Below, one piece after another: positions 35,706 through 44,294 of a DNA stretch of 64,000 nucleotides. The translations under genes were made by a program, and so were the position numbers. Below the pieces are notes generated by a model. That model was not told where the DNA came from and did not search any database. It saw nothing but the letters and a program-made list of their open reading frames with translations. Origin of the DNA: JAGLCW01 sp964422555 (GTDB lineage: Bacteria; Caldisericota; Caldisericia; UBA6126); assembly GCA_964422555.1 (NCBI GenBank), contig CAYRBR010000002.1:11529-75528 (forward strand), written 5' to 3'. Every line of letters starts with the position of its first letter. Within the stretch, counting starts at the first letter, position 1.

Positions 35706-37114
35706 TTCAATTCCTCCTGTAAATCGATTGCTACTTTTCGAAGTGTTTTTTCAGAAAAGCGAGGACCCATAATTTGCATCCCAACGGAAAAACCATCATT
35801 CGTAGTACCGGTTGGTATAGATATTGCTGGCATACCGGCTATAGCTGCAGGTATTGTCAAGTAATCTGAGTAGTACATTTCTAGAGGATCTTTCTTTTCT
35901 CCAAATTTAAATGGCAGATGCAACGAAGTAGGTAAAACTAAAAACTGACATTTTGTGAAAATGGCTTCCAATTCTTTTGCAATAATTTCTTTAGCATATA
36001 ATGCTTGTTTATAATAATTTCCCTCAAATTCTTTCGAGAGAATAAAAGTACCCAAAAGTATTCTGCGTTTCACTTCCATTCCAAATCCTTCACTTCTTGT
36101 TTTAGTAAAAGACTCATTGGATGTTTTTCCATTTATCTGTAATCCATATTTTATACCGTCAAAACGAGCCAAATTAGAAGATGCTTCGGAATCAGCTATT
36201 ATGTGATAAGCAGCCATTGAACAATCAAGGGTTTTCAAGTTAAAATCTGTTTTTGTATATTTCTCTTCTAGGATTCGTATCACTTTCTCATAGGTTTTTT
36301 TTACGGTTGGATCCATATCCAATTTTTCAATACAAGTAGCTGTGGCGAAAGAGTTAATTTTTCCTTCACGAGGTATTGTGTCCCACTCTTCCAGAGACGA
36401 TGTGGAATCACTTGAATCATGACCTGAAATGACTTGTAACATCGTGAAAGCATCTTCTACATTTGATGCTATAGGTCCTATTTGGTCTAAAGTAGAGCAA
36501 AAGCTAATCATCCCGAACCGCGATACAAACCCATAAGTAGGTCTAATCCCTACTACACCACAAAAACTTGCTGGTTGTCGAATAGACCCACCCGTGTCAG
36601 TACCAAGAGAAACTGGAGAAAATCCCATTCTTACGCACGCGGCTGAACCACCAGAAGAACCCCCAGGAGCATATTCATGGTTAATTGGATTAAGAGTGGG
36701 ATAAAATGCTGAGGTTTCAGTTGAAGATCCCATTGCAAATTCATCCATGTTTGCTTTCCCAATAATAATCCCTCCAGCCTGCTGAATTCTCTTTACAACA
36801 GTAGCATCATACGGAGAGATATAGTTTTTTAGAATTTTGGAAGCAGCTGTTGTGGGCAACGACTTAACATTAATGTTATCTTTAATGACTACGGGTACGC
36901 CTAGTAAAGGTTTTCGCTGAAGTTCTTCAGAACTAAGATGGTCTGGAAACGTATTAATAAATTCTTCAAGGTTGTCAATTTTTTTGTTAATAAAAGCATG
37001 GATCATGGGTTCATTTAAAGCAATGTTACTGATTAATTTGTTCATTAACTCCACATAATCCTTTTTTCCGTTGAGAAGACTATTCTGAATTTCTTGAATA
37101 GAAATCATGCTCAT
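35687..37114 (-). CDS. gatA: Asp/Glu-tRNA amidotransferase subunit A
   Basis: A 475-residue amidase-signature protein. The Ser-cisSer-Lys triad is in VVIKDNINVK, GGSSGGSAA and GTDTGGSIRQPA. It hydrolyses glutamine and passes ammonia to GatB. It overlaps gatC by 4 bases (ATGA) and gatB by 19. The presence of GatCAB implies that Gln-tRNA and/or Asn-tRNA are made indirectly. Confidence 0.96.
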   Translation of the reverse strand: MSMISIQEIQNSLLNGKKDYVELMNKLISNIALNEPMIHAFINKKIDNLEEFINTFPDHLSSEELQRKPLLGVPVVIKDNINVKSLPTTAASKILKNYISPYDATVVKRIQQAGGIIIGKANMDEFAMGSSTETSAFYPTLNPINHEYAPGGSSGGSAACVRMGFSPVSLGTDTGGSIRQPASFCGVVGIRPTYGFVSRFGMISFCSTLDQIGPIASNVEDAFTMLQVISGHDSSDSTSSLEEWDTIPREGKINSFATATCIEKLDMDPTVKKTYEKVIRILEEKYTKTDFNLKTLDCSMAAYHIIADSEASSNLARFDGIKYGLQINGKTSNESFTKTRSEGFGMEVKRRILLGTFILSKEFEGNYYKQALYAKEIIAKELEAIFTKCQFLVLPTSLHLPFKFGEKKDPLEMYYSDYLTIPAAIAGMPAISIPTGTTNDGFSVGMQIMGPRFSEKTLRKVAIDLQEELKCDNPL

Positions 37115-37401
37115 TTTTTTACCCCCTGATAATTTATAACAGGTGATAATACAAATTTCCCCTCTTTTAATGGAACATTGTTTTCCATCTCTTCAACATT
37201 TTTAAATATTGTAGCTTTATCTTCTTGTAGAAAAGTTTCGTGTCTAGTAAAATCTGCTTTGGCAACAGTCAAGTTTCTTATCTGATCGAATAAATCAGCA
37301 ATCGAGTTTAGCTGATTCAGTAATTCGTCTTTCTCCTCTAAGCTTAAGCTAATAGCTGCTTTCTCACAAAGCAATACCAGAGACTCTTTATCAATTTTCA
37401 C
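37111..37401 (-). CDS. gatC: Asp/Glu-tRNA amidotransferase subunit C
   Basis: A 96-residue GatC. The family outline is KIDKESLVLLCEKAAISLSLEEKDELLNQL at the N-terminus, a C-terminal NNVPLKEG motif before the end. GTG at 37401 is preferred because GGGG sits about 8 bases upstream and MKIDKE matches family starts; a GTG at 37413 would overlap ackA. It stabilises the GatA-GatB complex. Confidence 0.9.
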   Translation of the reverse strand: MKIDKESLVLLCEKAAISLSLEEKDELLNQLNSIADLFDQIRNLTVAKADFTRHETFLQEDKATIFKNVEEMENNVPLKEGKFVLSPVINYQGVKK

Positions 37402-37402
37402 C

Positions 37403-38602
37403 TTATTCCCCACAGAGCATCACCGCATCTCTAGCAATCATAATTTCTTCATCTGTAAAAATAATATAAACCTTCACCTTTGAATCGTCTGTTGATATTT
37501 CCCTAGAAACCCTTGCATGGGGAAAGTTTCTATCATCATCAAGCTCAATGCCAAGGAATTCCATATTCTTCATACTAGTTTCTCTTACTTCTTCTGTATT
37601 TTCTCCTACTCCTCCGCAGAACACAACAGCATCAAGCCCATTCATCTCTGCAGCATAAGCACCAACAAATCTTTTTACCTGATAGGAAAGTATATCCAGC
37701 GATAAAAGACATCGTTCATGATTTTCTTTTGCTTTCTGGGTAACATCTCGAAGGTCTGAAGAAATACCAGAAACTCCCAAAAAACCAGATTCTTTATTCA
37801 TTACTTTATCCACTTCTTCAACAGAAAGAGAAAAATTCTTTTGCAAGTACAAAGGAATTGCAGGATCAATATCCCCACATCTTGTTCCCATTTCAACACC
37901 CGAAAGAGGAGTGAAACCCATGCTTGTATCGAATGATTTACCTTTGTTAACCGCACAAATTGAGCTCCCGTTTCCCAAATGACAAGTAACAATTCTCAAT
38001 TCTTCAAGGGGTTTCTTTATCCATTTGGCACATTCTTGCGAAACATATCTGTGTGAAGTACCGTGAAAACCATATTTTCGTATTCTTCCCGTCTCATAAT
38101 ACTTATACGGTAAAGGGTAAATATAGTTCTGAGAAGGGATTGTCTGGTGAAACGCGGTGTCAAAAACTGCAACTTGAGGTGTTCCTGGCATTAATTTTTC
38201 ACAAGCTTTTATCCCTTCAAGATTCGCTGGATTATGTAATGGGGCTAAGGGAATACACAATTCAATCTCATCCATTACTTCTTTGGTAATTATCACTGAA
38301 TCATCGAATTTTTCTCCACCATGAACAACTCGATGCCCCACCACATCAATTTCTTCAACATTCTGAATAACACCATGGTTTATATCTGATAAATGTTTAA
38401 ACAGAAGATCTAATCCATCAGTATGCGTCGGTATTGGGGGAGACTTTTTTATTGCATCCCCTTTGTGATTTTTATATTTGAAACCACCTTCATCCATTCC
38501 TATTCTTTCAACGATTCCACTGGCCAAAACTTCTTCTTTTGCCATTTCGTAAAATTTGTACTTAATAGATGAACTACCACAGTTTAATACCAATACCTTC
38601 AT
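37403..38602 (-). CDS. ackA: Acetate kinase
   Basis: A 399-residue ASKHA-fold kinase. VLNCGSSSIKYKFYE is at the N-terminus, then HRVVHGGEKF, KYGFHGTSHRYVS, GNGSSICAV and FCGGVGENTEEVR near the C-terminus. It makes ATP and acetate from acetyl phosphate, the likely end of pyruvate oxidation by the PFOR encoded further along. No pta is in the window. GGAGG precedes the ATG. It is the first gene of the long minus-strand run. Confidence 0.97.
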   Translation of the reverse strand: MKVLVLNCGSSSIKYKFYEMAKEEVLASGIVERIGMDEGGFKYKNHKGDAIKKSPPIPTHTDGLDLLFKHLSDINHGVIQNVEEIDVVGHRVVHGGEKFDDSVIITKEVMDEIELCIPLAPLHNPANLEGIKACEKLMPGTPQVAVFDTAFHQTIPSQNYIYPLPYKYYETGRIRKYGFHGTSHRYVSQECAKWIKKPLEELRIVTCHLGNGSSICAVNKGKSFDTSMGFTPLSGVEMGTRCGDIDPAIPLYLQKNFSLSVEEVDKVMNKESGFLGVSGISSDLRDVTQKAKENHERCLLSLDILSYQVKRFVGAYAAEMNGLDAVVFCGGVGENTEEVRETSMKNMEFLGIELDDDRNFPHARVSREISTDDSKVKVYIIFTDEEIMIARDAVMLCGE

Positions 38603-38708
38603 TGAGTCCTCCGTATAAAAAATATAATCACAAATTTAGTTTACATGATAATTTTCTTTTTTTTTGTCTTTTTTCGTTACTCTTTCGTTACAGTTTGCAA
38701 AACACACT

Positions 38709-38736
38709 TTGTAAAAGCCTAATAGTAGAGTATAAT
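38709..38736 (+). promoter_or_regulatory. Promoter for peroxiredoxin/dnaK region
   Basis: TTGTAA (38709-38714) and a perfect TATAAT (38731-38736), 16 bases apart, sit 36 bases before the bcp ATG. The rest of the 38603-38771 gap is AT-rich and should also hold the divergent ackA promoter, for which no clear boxes were found. Confidence 0.65.
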
Positions 38737-38771
38737 AGTACCATAACATCATGCTAGCAAAGGAGGAAATT

Positions 38772-39278
38772 ATGTCGAAGAAAATACCTACCATTCATAT
38801 TGGAAAAAGCGCACCCGAGTTCTCTTTGATGAATCAAGAACACAAAACAGTTTCATTATCTGATTTCCAGGGCAAATGGGTTGTTTTATTTTTTTACCCT
38901 AAGAATAATACTCCCTCATGTACCAGATTAATCAAATACCTATCAACCAACCAAGATCATTTTGAAAATAAAAATGCTGTTATAGTTGGAATTAGTCGAA
39001 ATACACCAAAAAGCCATAGTAATTTCATCCAAAAGAACAATTTTACTTGCATGTTATTAAGTGATCCAAATCGTGAAGCAATATTAAAATATCAAGCATG
39101 GGGAAAGAAAAGACTTTTAGACCAAACCCACGTTGGAGTGAAAAGAACAACTTACATTATCGATCCCAAGGGAATAGTCAGATACAAATATACAAATATT
39201 CGAATCGCAAGTCACGCAGAAGAGATTCTAACTGAGATTGAGAAATTACAGTCACTCCCAGGAGAACATATTTCTTGA
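38772..39278 (+). CDS. bcp: Bcp-type peroxiredoxin
   Basis: A 168-residue AhpC/TSA-fold protein. The peroxidatic Cys is C50 in FFYPKNNTPSCT, where family members have TPGCT. The resolving Cys found five residues later in E. coli Bcp is replaced by K55, so it is 1-Cys or uses another partner. The start is ATG 38772, 5 bases after AGGAGG at 38761-38766. It reduces peroxides. It overlaps the next gene by 4 bases (TTGA). Confidence 0.92.
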   Translation: MSKKIPTIHIGKSAPEFSLMNQEHKTVSLSDFQGKWVVLFFYPKNNTPSCTRLIKYLSTNQDHFENKNAVIVGISRNTPKSHSNFIQKNNFTCMLLSDPNREAILKYQAWGKKRLLDQTHVGVKRTTYIIDPKGIVRYKYTNIRIASHAEEILTEIEKLQSLPGEHIS

Positions 39279-39751
39279 CTATTAAATCGAAAACTCAGTT
39301 AGGTTTTATGCCTTCCTTTTTCCATGAAACACAGGATTCCCTTTTCACTGATAAGCAACTAAGTTATCCATTTCATTTTTTCTTTATCATCGTAAGCATC
39401 AAATCTCGAAAAGACAGATTTTTATTGCATTCTATCAACGATTTACGAAAGGATTTTAAAAAAGCATATCCATCTTTAGAGCAACATATCCATTTCTTTT
39501 GTATGAGCAGTGACACACCTGAAACTCTTAGAAAGAAAAAATATCCAGAAATATCGTTTTTTGAAATCCTTTCAAATTCTGACAATCGATTTTTTCAAAA
39601 TCTATCTGCTCTTCGGGAATTTAACAAATTTAACATCAAAGCATCAGAACCAATCCGGTATTCCTATCTATTTGATTCTCAAAGAAAGATCCTTTCCCGT
39701 TGGGATCCAGGATTTCTCCCTTCTCCCTTAGACTTATTCGAAAATCTGTAA
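39275..39751 (+). CDS. Peroxiredoxin-like protein lacking the catalytic cysteine
   Basis: A 158-residue protein starting at TTG 39275, with GGAGA upstream. Its order of elements follows the neighbouring peroxiredoxin: a hydrophobic strand FHFFFIIVSI, a helix, IHFFCMSSDTPETL, EILSNSDNRFF and YLFDSQRKILSRWD, the last matching the strand YIIDPKGIVRY of Bcp. The loop that should carry TPxCT reads SRKDRFLLHS, so no peroxidatic Cys exists. I infer a diverged non-catalytic partner. The homology is weak. Confidence 0.5.
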   Translation: MTIKSKTQLGFMPSFFHETQDSLFTDKQLSYPFHFFFIIVSIKSRKDRFLLHSINDLRKDFKKAYPSLEQHIHFFCMSSDTPETLRKKKYPEISFFEILSNSDNRFFQNLSALREFNKFNIKASEPIRYSYLFDSQRKILSRWDPGFLPSPLDLFENL

Positions 39752-39847
39752 TTTCATACAATTTCTTTCCAATCACTTTTGGAGGTTTTCTCAATTTTTT
39801 TATTCAATCGCTAAATTATTGGGAAAAATAAATAAGAGGAGTGAACT

Positions 39848-40447
39848 ATGTTTAAGAAAAAAAAGCAACACAACGATAAACAAAGTACAGATGGCTACTA
39901 CATAGAGAACATAAATAATGATTATGCAGAATTAGCAATTGAGCTGAAAGATACTATTGAAGCCAACAATTCGCTTGTGCAGGAAATGAATCATATTCGT
40001 TTTAGTGCAAGAAGAGATAGAGAAAATGAAAAATGTTCACTGATTGCAAAAATATCGTCGCATTTACTCCAGGTTCAGGATAATCTTGAAAGAATTTATA
40101 AAGCTTCCGAAAACAGTAGCAATATCGAGTCCATTCACAAAGGTATAGAAATGGTTATAAAAGAACTGGATAAATCAATTATCGAAATGAATCTAAGTAA
40201 AATTGATTGTATAGGAAAACCTTTTAATCCCTTGAATCAGGAAATAGGAGGAATGACCTCATTGCATGATTTTGAAGATGATGTTGTTGTTGACGTTCTT
40301 CGATCAGGCTATGAATTCGATGGAAAAGTAATTCGACCCTCTCTTGTTGTTGTAAACAAAAAACCTTTGCAAAAAAATGACAAGGATGGGAATAATAGTA
40401 CTACAGAAAAAGAAACTCTACAGGAGGATAATATATGTCAAAAATAA
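39848..40447 (+). CDS. grpE: Nucleotide exchange factor GrpE
   Basis: A 199-residue GrpE. A long helical N-terminus (about 25-95) leads to a beta domain with IGKPFNPLNQEIGGM and VVDVLRSGYEFDGKVIRPSLVVV. It releases ADP from DnaK. GAGGAG lies 6 bases before ATG. It overlaps dnaK by 13 bases. No hrcA or CIRCE element is visible in the 96-base gap before it. Confidence 0.95.
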   Translation: MFKKKKQHNDKQSTDGYYIENINNDYAELAIELKDTIEANNSLVQEMNHIRFSARRDRENEKCSLIAKISSHLLQVQDNLERIYKASENSSNIESIHKGIEMVIKELDKSIIEMNLSKIDCIGKPFNPLNQEIGGMTSLHDFEDDVVVDVLRSGYEFDGKVIRPSLVVVNKKPLQKNDKDGNNSTTEKETLQEDNICQK

Positions 40448-42288
40448 TCGGAATTGATTTAGGTACTTCTAATTCTGCAGCTGCAGTAATGATAGGAGGA
40501 AAACCAACTATCATCCCAGCCGCTGAAGGTACTAGCGTTGGAGGAAAAACGACTCCATCGTATGTTTGTTTTACTAAAGATGGACAAATGCTAGTTGGTG
40601 AACCCGCCAGAAGGCAGGCAGCATTAAATCCAGACGGCACAATCTCTAGTGTTAAAAGATTAATGGGGACGAAAGAAAAAGTTCATGTATTCGACAAAGA
40701 ATACACTCCTCAACAAATATCTGCTTTCATTTTACAAAAGATAAAGAAAGACGCTGAAGCTTACCTCGGAGAAGCAATCAGCAAAGCTGTAATTACAGTT
40801 CCAGCATATTTCAACGATGATCAACGTCAAGCTACGAAAGATGCCGGTTCAATCGCGGGGTTAGAAGTAGTGAGACTTGTTAATGAACCAACTGCAGCTG
40901 CCTTTGCCTATGGATTAGAAAAATCTGATGAAAATATGAAAATTATGGTTGTGGATCTTGGTGGCGGAACACTCGATGTAACAATTATGGATTACGGTAG
41001 TGGTGTATTTGAAGTTTCCTCTACCTCTGGAGATACCCATCTCGGCGGAACCGACATGGACAAAGCTCTCTTTGATTTTGTATGTGGTGAGTTTAAAAAA
41101 GACTCCGGAATTGACCTTTCAAATGACAGATCCATTCACTATAGACTTTATGAAGCTGTTGAAAAGGCAAAAATTGAGTTATCTACTACACTTGAAACTG
41201 AAATTAATCTCCCATTTATCACAGTTGATTCCAATAATACACCTCAACATTTAAACATCAAGATAACACGTTCAAAACTTGAACAGCTTGTCAAACCTAT
41301 TGTAGATAAGATTAATACTCCAATGGAACAATCTCTTAACGATGCAGGACTGAATCCCACCAAAATTGATAAAATAATTTTAGTTGGTGGTCCAACCCGT
41401 ATGCCTATAGTTCAAAAAGCGATTGAAGATTTTATGGGAAAGAAAATTGAACGAGGTATTGATCCAATGGAATGTGTTTCCATGGGCGCTGCGATCCAAG
41501 GTGGTATCATCACAGGAGATGTAAAAAATGTTGTTTTAGTTGACGTTACACCTCTTTCGTTAGGTATTGAAACGTTGGGTGGTATCTGTACAAAAATGAT
41601 TGATCGTAACTCACCGGTACCAACTTCGAAATCCCAGATCTTCTCCACAGCTGCTGATAATCAAAATAGCGTTGAAGTACATGTGTTACAGGGTGAACGA
41701 AGTATGGCTTCCGATAATGTTTCTTTGGGTAAATTTATTTTGGACGGCATAGCTCCAGCTCCAAGAGGTGTTCCTCAGGTAGAAGTTACATTTGCTATTG
41801 ACGCAAATGGTATACTGACTGTTACTGCTAAAGATAAAGCAACAAACAAAGAACAGCATATTACTATTACAAATGCAAACAAACTTTCAGATGAAGAAAT
41901 TGAAAAAATGAAAAAGCAAGCTGATGAATTTGCAGAACAAGATAAAAAACGAGCTGAAGATATTGAAATCAGAAATAGAGCCGACTCACTAGTATACTCT
42001 GCCAGAAAAAGTCTCAAAGATCTAGAAGACAAAGCTGACAAAAATGATTTAGAAGAAGCAAATAAAAAGATCGACGATCTTGAAAAAGCTTTAAAAGATA
42101 ACATGAATGGAGAAGAACTAAATAAACTTATGGACGAAGTTTCCCAAGCAATTAGTAAAGTGGGTGAAAAAATCTATCAGCAGGAACAAACTGCTAATGA
42201 AGCATCCACCGAAGAATCTTCTAACAACACTTCAGATTCCAACGACTCAGGTAATGATTCTACCGAAGGTCAAGCTAAAGAAGTCTAA
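40435..42288 (+). CDS. dnaK: Chaperone DnaK (Hsp70)
   Basis: A 617-residue Hsp70. The nucleotide-binding domain starts GIDLGTSNSAAAVM and has VVDLGGGTLDVTI and ILVGGPTRMPIVQ. The substrate-binding domain begins after VDVTPLSLGIETLGG. The C-terminal lid ends in an acidic, Ser/Asn-rich tail (EGQAKEV). AGGAGG is 6 bases before ATG. It folds client proteins with DnaJ and GrpE. Confidence 0.98.
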   Translation: MSKIIGIDLGTSNSAAAVMIGGKPTIIPAAEGTSVGGKTTPSYVCFTKDGQMLVGEPARRQAALNPDGTISSVKRLMGTKEKVHVFDKEYTPQQISAFILQKIKKDAEAYLGEAISKAVITVPAYFNDDQRQATKDAGSIAGLEVVRLVNEPTAAAFAYGLEKSDENMKIMVVDLGGGTLDVTIMDYGSGVFEVSSTSGDTHLGGTDMDKALFDFVCGEFKKDSGIDLSNDRSIHYRLYEAVEKAKIELSTTLETEINLPFITVDSNNTPQHLNIKITRSKLEQLVKPIVDKINTPMEQSLNDAGLNPTKIDKIILVGGPTRMPIVQKAIEDFMGKKIERGIDPMECVSMGAAIQGGIITGDVKNVVLVDVTPLSLGIETLGGICTKMIDRNSPVPTSKSQIFSTAADNQNSVEVHVLQGERSMASDNVSLGKFILDGIAPAPRGVPQVEVTFAIDANGILTVTAKDKATNKEQHITITNANKLSDEEIEKMKKQADEFAEQDKKRAEDIEIRNRADSLVYSARKSLKDLEDKADKNDLEEANKKIDDLEKALKDNMNGEELNKLMDEVSQAISKVGEKIYQQEQTANEASTEESSNNTSDSNDSGNDSTEGQAKEV

Positions 42289-42311
42289 TCTAGAATTGAA
42301 GGTAAAGAGCA

Positions 42312-43433
42312 TTGGCTAAAAAAGATTTTTATAATGTTTTAGGGGTGGAGCGTGATGCCACCCCTGAACAAATTAAGGCTGCTTATAGAAAATTGGTCAT
42401 GAAGTTTCATCCAGATGTCAACAAAGACTCTGATGCAACACAAAAAATGACTGAGATAAATGAAGCATATGATACTCTGAGTGATCCTAAAAAAAAACAG
42501 ATGTACGATATGTACGGAGAGGCCGGAGTAAACAATCAACAAGGTTTCGGCGGAGAAGGTTTTGGAAGAAATTCCAATATAAATATGAACGACTTCTTTC
42601 GTCAATCTGGTTTTGGAGGAGGAACAGGAAGTATTTTCGATGATATTTTTAGTGCTTTCTCAGGCTCTTCAAGACAACAGAGTCGTACAAAACCAATGGG
42701 GCGTCCTGGATCTGATATACCCTTTAAAACAAGTTTAACCTACAAAGAAGTTTTACATGGGAAGAAACTTAAAATTGAACTAGATCGATTTGTACCCTGC
42801 GAAGAATGTGGTGCAAGTGGAGCCAAGAAAGGGACTCATCCCGAAACCTGTTCCACTTGCAAAGGTTCTGGGTATGTTCAGCAACAGCAGCAGAGTTTTT
42901 TTGGTGTTGTGAACACGGTATCAGAATGTCCCACATGCGGGGGTACTGGTAAAGTAATTAAGGAAAAATGTGAAAAATGTAATGGTTTTGGTCGAATACG
43001 AAAAAAATCTACTATCGAATTGTCTATTCCCCCAAATATTCCTGAAGGAACAAAAATAAGGTATAGTAATTATGGTAATGCAGGGATTAATGGTGGAGCT
43101 ATTGGTGATTTGATTGTAACAGTTCATTACAAGCACGATAAAAGGTTTAAGAAAGACGGAATAAACCTAATCTATGAACACAGCATCCCTTTTACGAAAG
43201 GAATACTAGGAACCTCTTTTTCTGCCCCAACTATAGACAGCGCTGAAACTATTAAAGTTTTACCCGGAACTCAATCTGGGAAAGAAGTGGTTCTCAAAGG
43301 AAAAGGTTTGCCTAACAATCGAAGGCGGAAGGGCGATATTATCGTACGCATTTTAGTGGACATTCCGCCGATCAGTAAACTTTCAAAAAACCAGAAAAAG
43401 TATATTCAAGAAATTGACAAAGATTTATCCTAG
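42312..43433 (+). CDS. dnaJ: Chaperone DnaJ (Hsp40)
   Basis: A 373-residue type I Hsp40. The J domain holds HPD in KFHPDVNKD. It is followed by a Gly/Phe region and four CxxC zinc repeats (CEECGASG, CSTCKGSG, CPTCGGTG, CEKCNGFG), then C-terminal substrate-binding domains. The start is TTG at 42312, 23 bases after dnaK. It ends at a hairpin shared with the convergent gene. Confidence 0.97.
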   Translation: MAKKDFYNVLGVERDATPEQIKAAYRKLVMKFHPDVNKDSDATQKMTEINEAYDTLSDPKKKQMYDMYGEAGVNNQQGFGGEGFGRNSNINMNDFFRQSGFGGGTGSIFDDIFSAFSGSSRQQSRTKPMGRPGSDIPFKTSLTYKEVLHGKKLKIELDRFVPCEECGASGAKKGTHPETCSTCKGSGYVQQQQQSFFGVVNTVSECPTCGGTGKVIKEKCEKCNGFGRIRKKSTIELSIPPNIPEGTKIRYSNYGNAGINGGAIGDLIVTVHYKHDKRFKKDGINLIYEHSIPFTKGILGTSFSAPTIDSAETIKVLPGTQSGKEVVLKGKGLPNNRRRKGDIIVRILVDIPPISKLSKNQKKYIQEIDKDLS

Positions 43434-43435
43434 CT

Positions 43436-43481
43436 AAAATAGAGTATCCTAGTTCATGATTTTTTCGGGATACTCTATTTT
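43436..43481. terminator. Hairpin between convergent dnaJ and unknown gene
   Basis: A 14-bp inverted repeat AAAATAGAGTATCC (43436-43449) / GGATACTCTATTTT (43468-43481). Its outer A/T ends would supply short U-tracts in both directions. Probable bidirectional terminator, overlapping the 3' end of the minus-strand gene. Confidence 0.6.
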
Positions 43482-44291
43482 AAAATCATCCGAAATCGTT
43501 TTTAACATGAACTGAATCATAAATCGATTGTCCATTTCGATACCAGAAATAAACATCCTACCTGCCAATACTTGATTTGTATTTGGTTGTGTGTATATGT
43601 ACAGATCTATATTCTGTATACCGTCTTCCCACTTACCTTTATAGATATGGACTACTTTGGAGCCGTAGCTTGCAACCAATGAAGGATCAATCTCATCGAG
43701 AAAAACGATATCTCCATTGTCATTTAGATACATTTCTTCTTCTAATGAAAACTCTAGATTTTTTTCTTTTGGTATATAATGATTCATCACAGAAATTACT
43801 TTCCATGGTTGAAGCCCGGTTTCAGGTAAATAGTCAACCTCTTTATAAAAAGAAGACTCAATTTCTTTACAGTACAGCTTCTCCTCGTAAAAAATCACTT
43901 CCAAATACTCTTCAAGGTTCCCATCAAGATCATTCCAAATCTGTTTTAGATAGTAGTTACTATCAATGTCGGTTTGATACAATCCAAAAGTTTTCTTAGT
44001 TTTAAGGGTATAGGGATATTGTTCTCTTTTTAAATAACGAAAAGAATAGGGTTCAACAGGTTTTTCAAGTTCCTCCATTAAAGAATTTAGTAATTCTTTA
44101 GCTTTAAATGAAAGAATGGTAATCCCGTCGGTTGTTTTATTAGGAAAAAGGTCAATTGATTCAAATTCAACTCTTTCAATATCTTTTTGAACAGGTTTTA
44201 CTTCATTCTTTTCTTTATACTCAGACCAAAAAAAGTAACCCATCGCCAGCACAAGGATAACAATCAAAAAAACAGTCAAACGCTTTGACAT
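43449..44291 (-). CDS. Membrane-anchored protein of unknown function
   Basis: A 280-residue protein with one N-terminal membrane helix (about 5-22) and a 255-residue, acidic, presumably external domain. I recognise no family. Repeated short patterns suggest beta-rich folding. It lies 3 bases after the next anchored protein gene, so the two are co-transcribed. It could be a sporulation/cell-wall-type anchored protein, but there is no direct support for that. Confidence 0.7.
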   Translation of the reverse strand: MSKRLTVFLIVILVLAMGYFFWSEYKEKNEVKPVQKDIERVEFESIDLFPNKTTDGITILSFKAKELLNSLMEELEKPVEPYSFRYLKREQYPYTLKTKKTFGLYQTDIDSNYYLKQIWNDLDGNLEEYLEVIFYEEKLYCKEIESSFYKEVDYLPETGLQPWKVISVMNHYIPKEKNLEFSLEEEMYLNDNGDIVFLDEIDPSLVASYGSKVVHIYKGKWEDGIQNIDLYIYTQPNTNQVLAGRMFISGIEMDNRFMIQFMLKTISDDFKIEYPEKIMN

Positions 44292-44294
44292 AGT

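Noticed and set aside
38603..38771. Possible riboswitch between ackA and bcp
   Set aside because: Only promoter-like boxes and AT-rich DNA; no stable hairpin set found.
39752..39847. CIRCE element before grpE
   Set aside because: No TTAGCACTC/GAGTGCTAA repeat is present.
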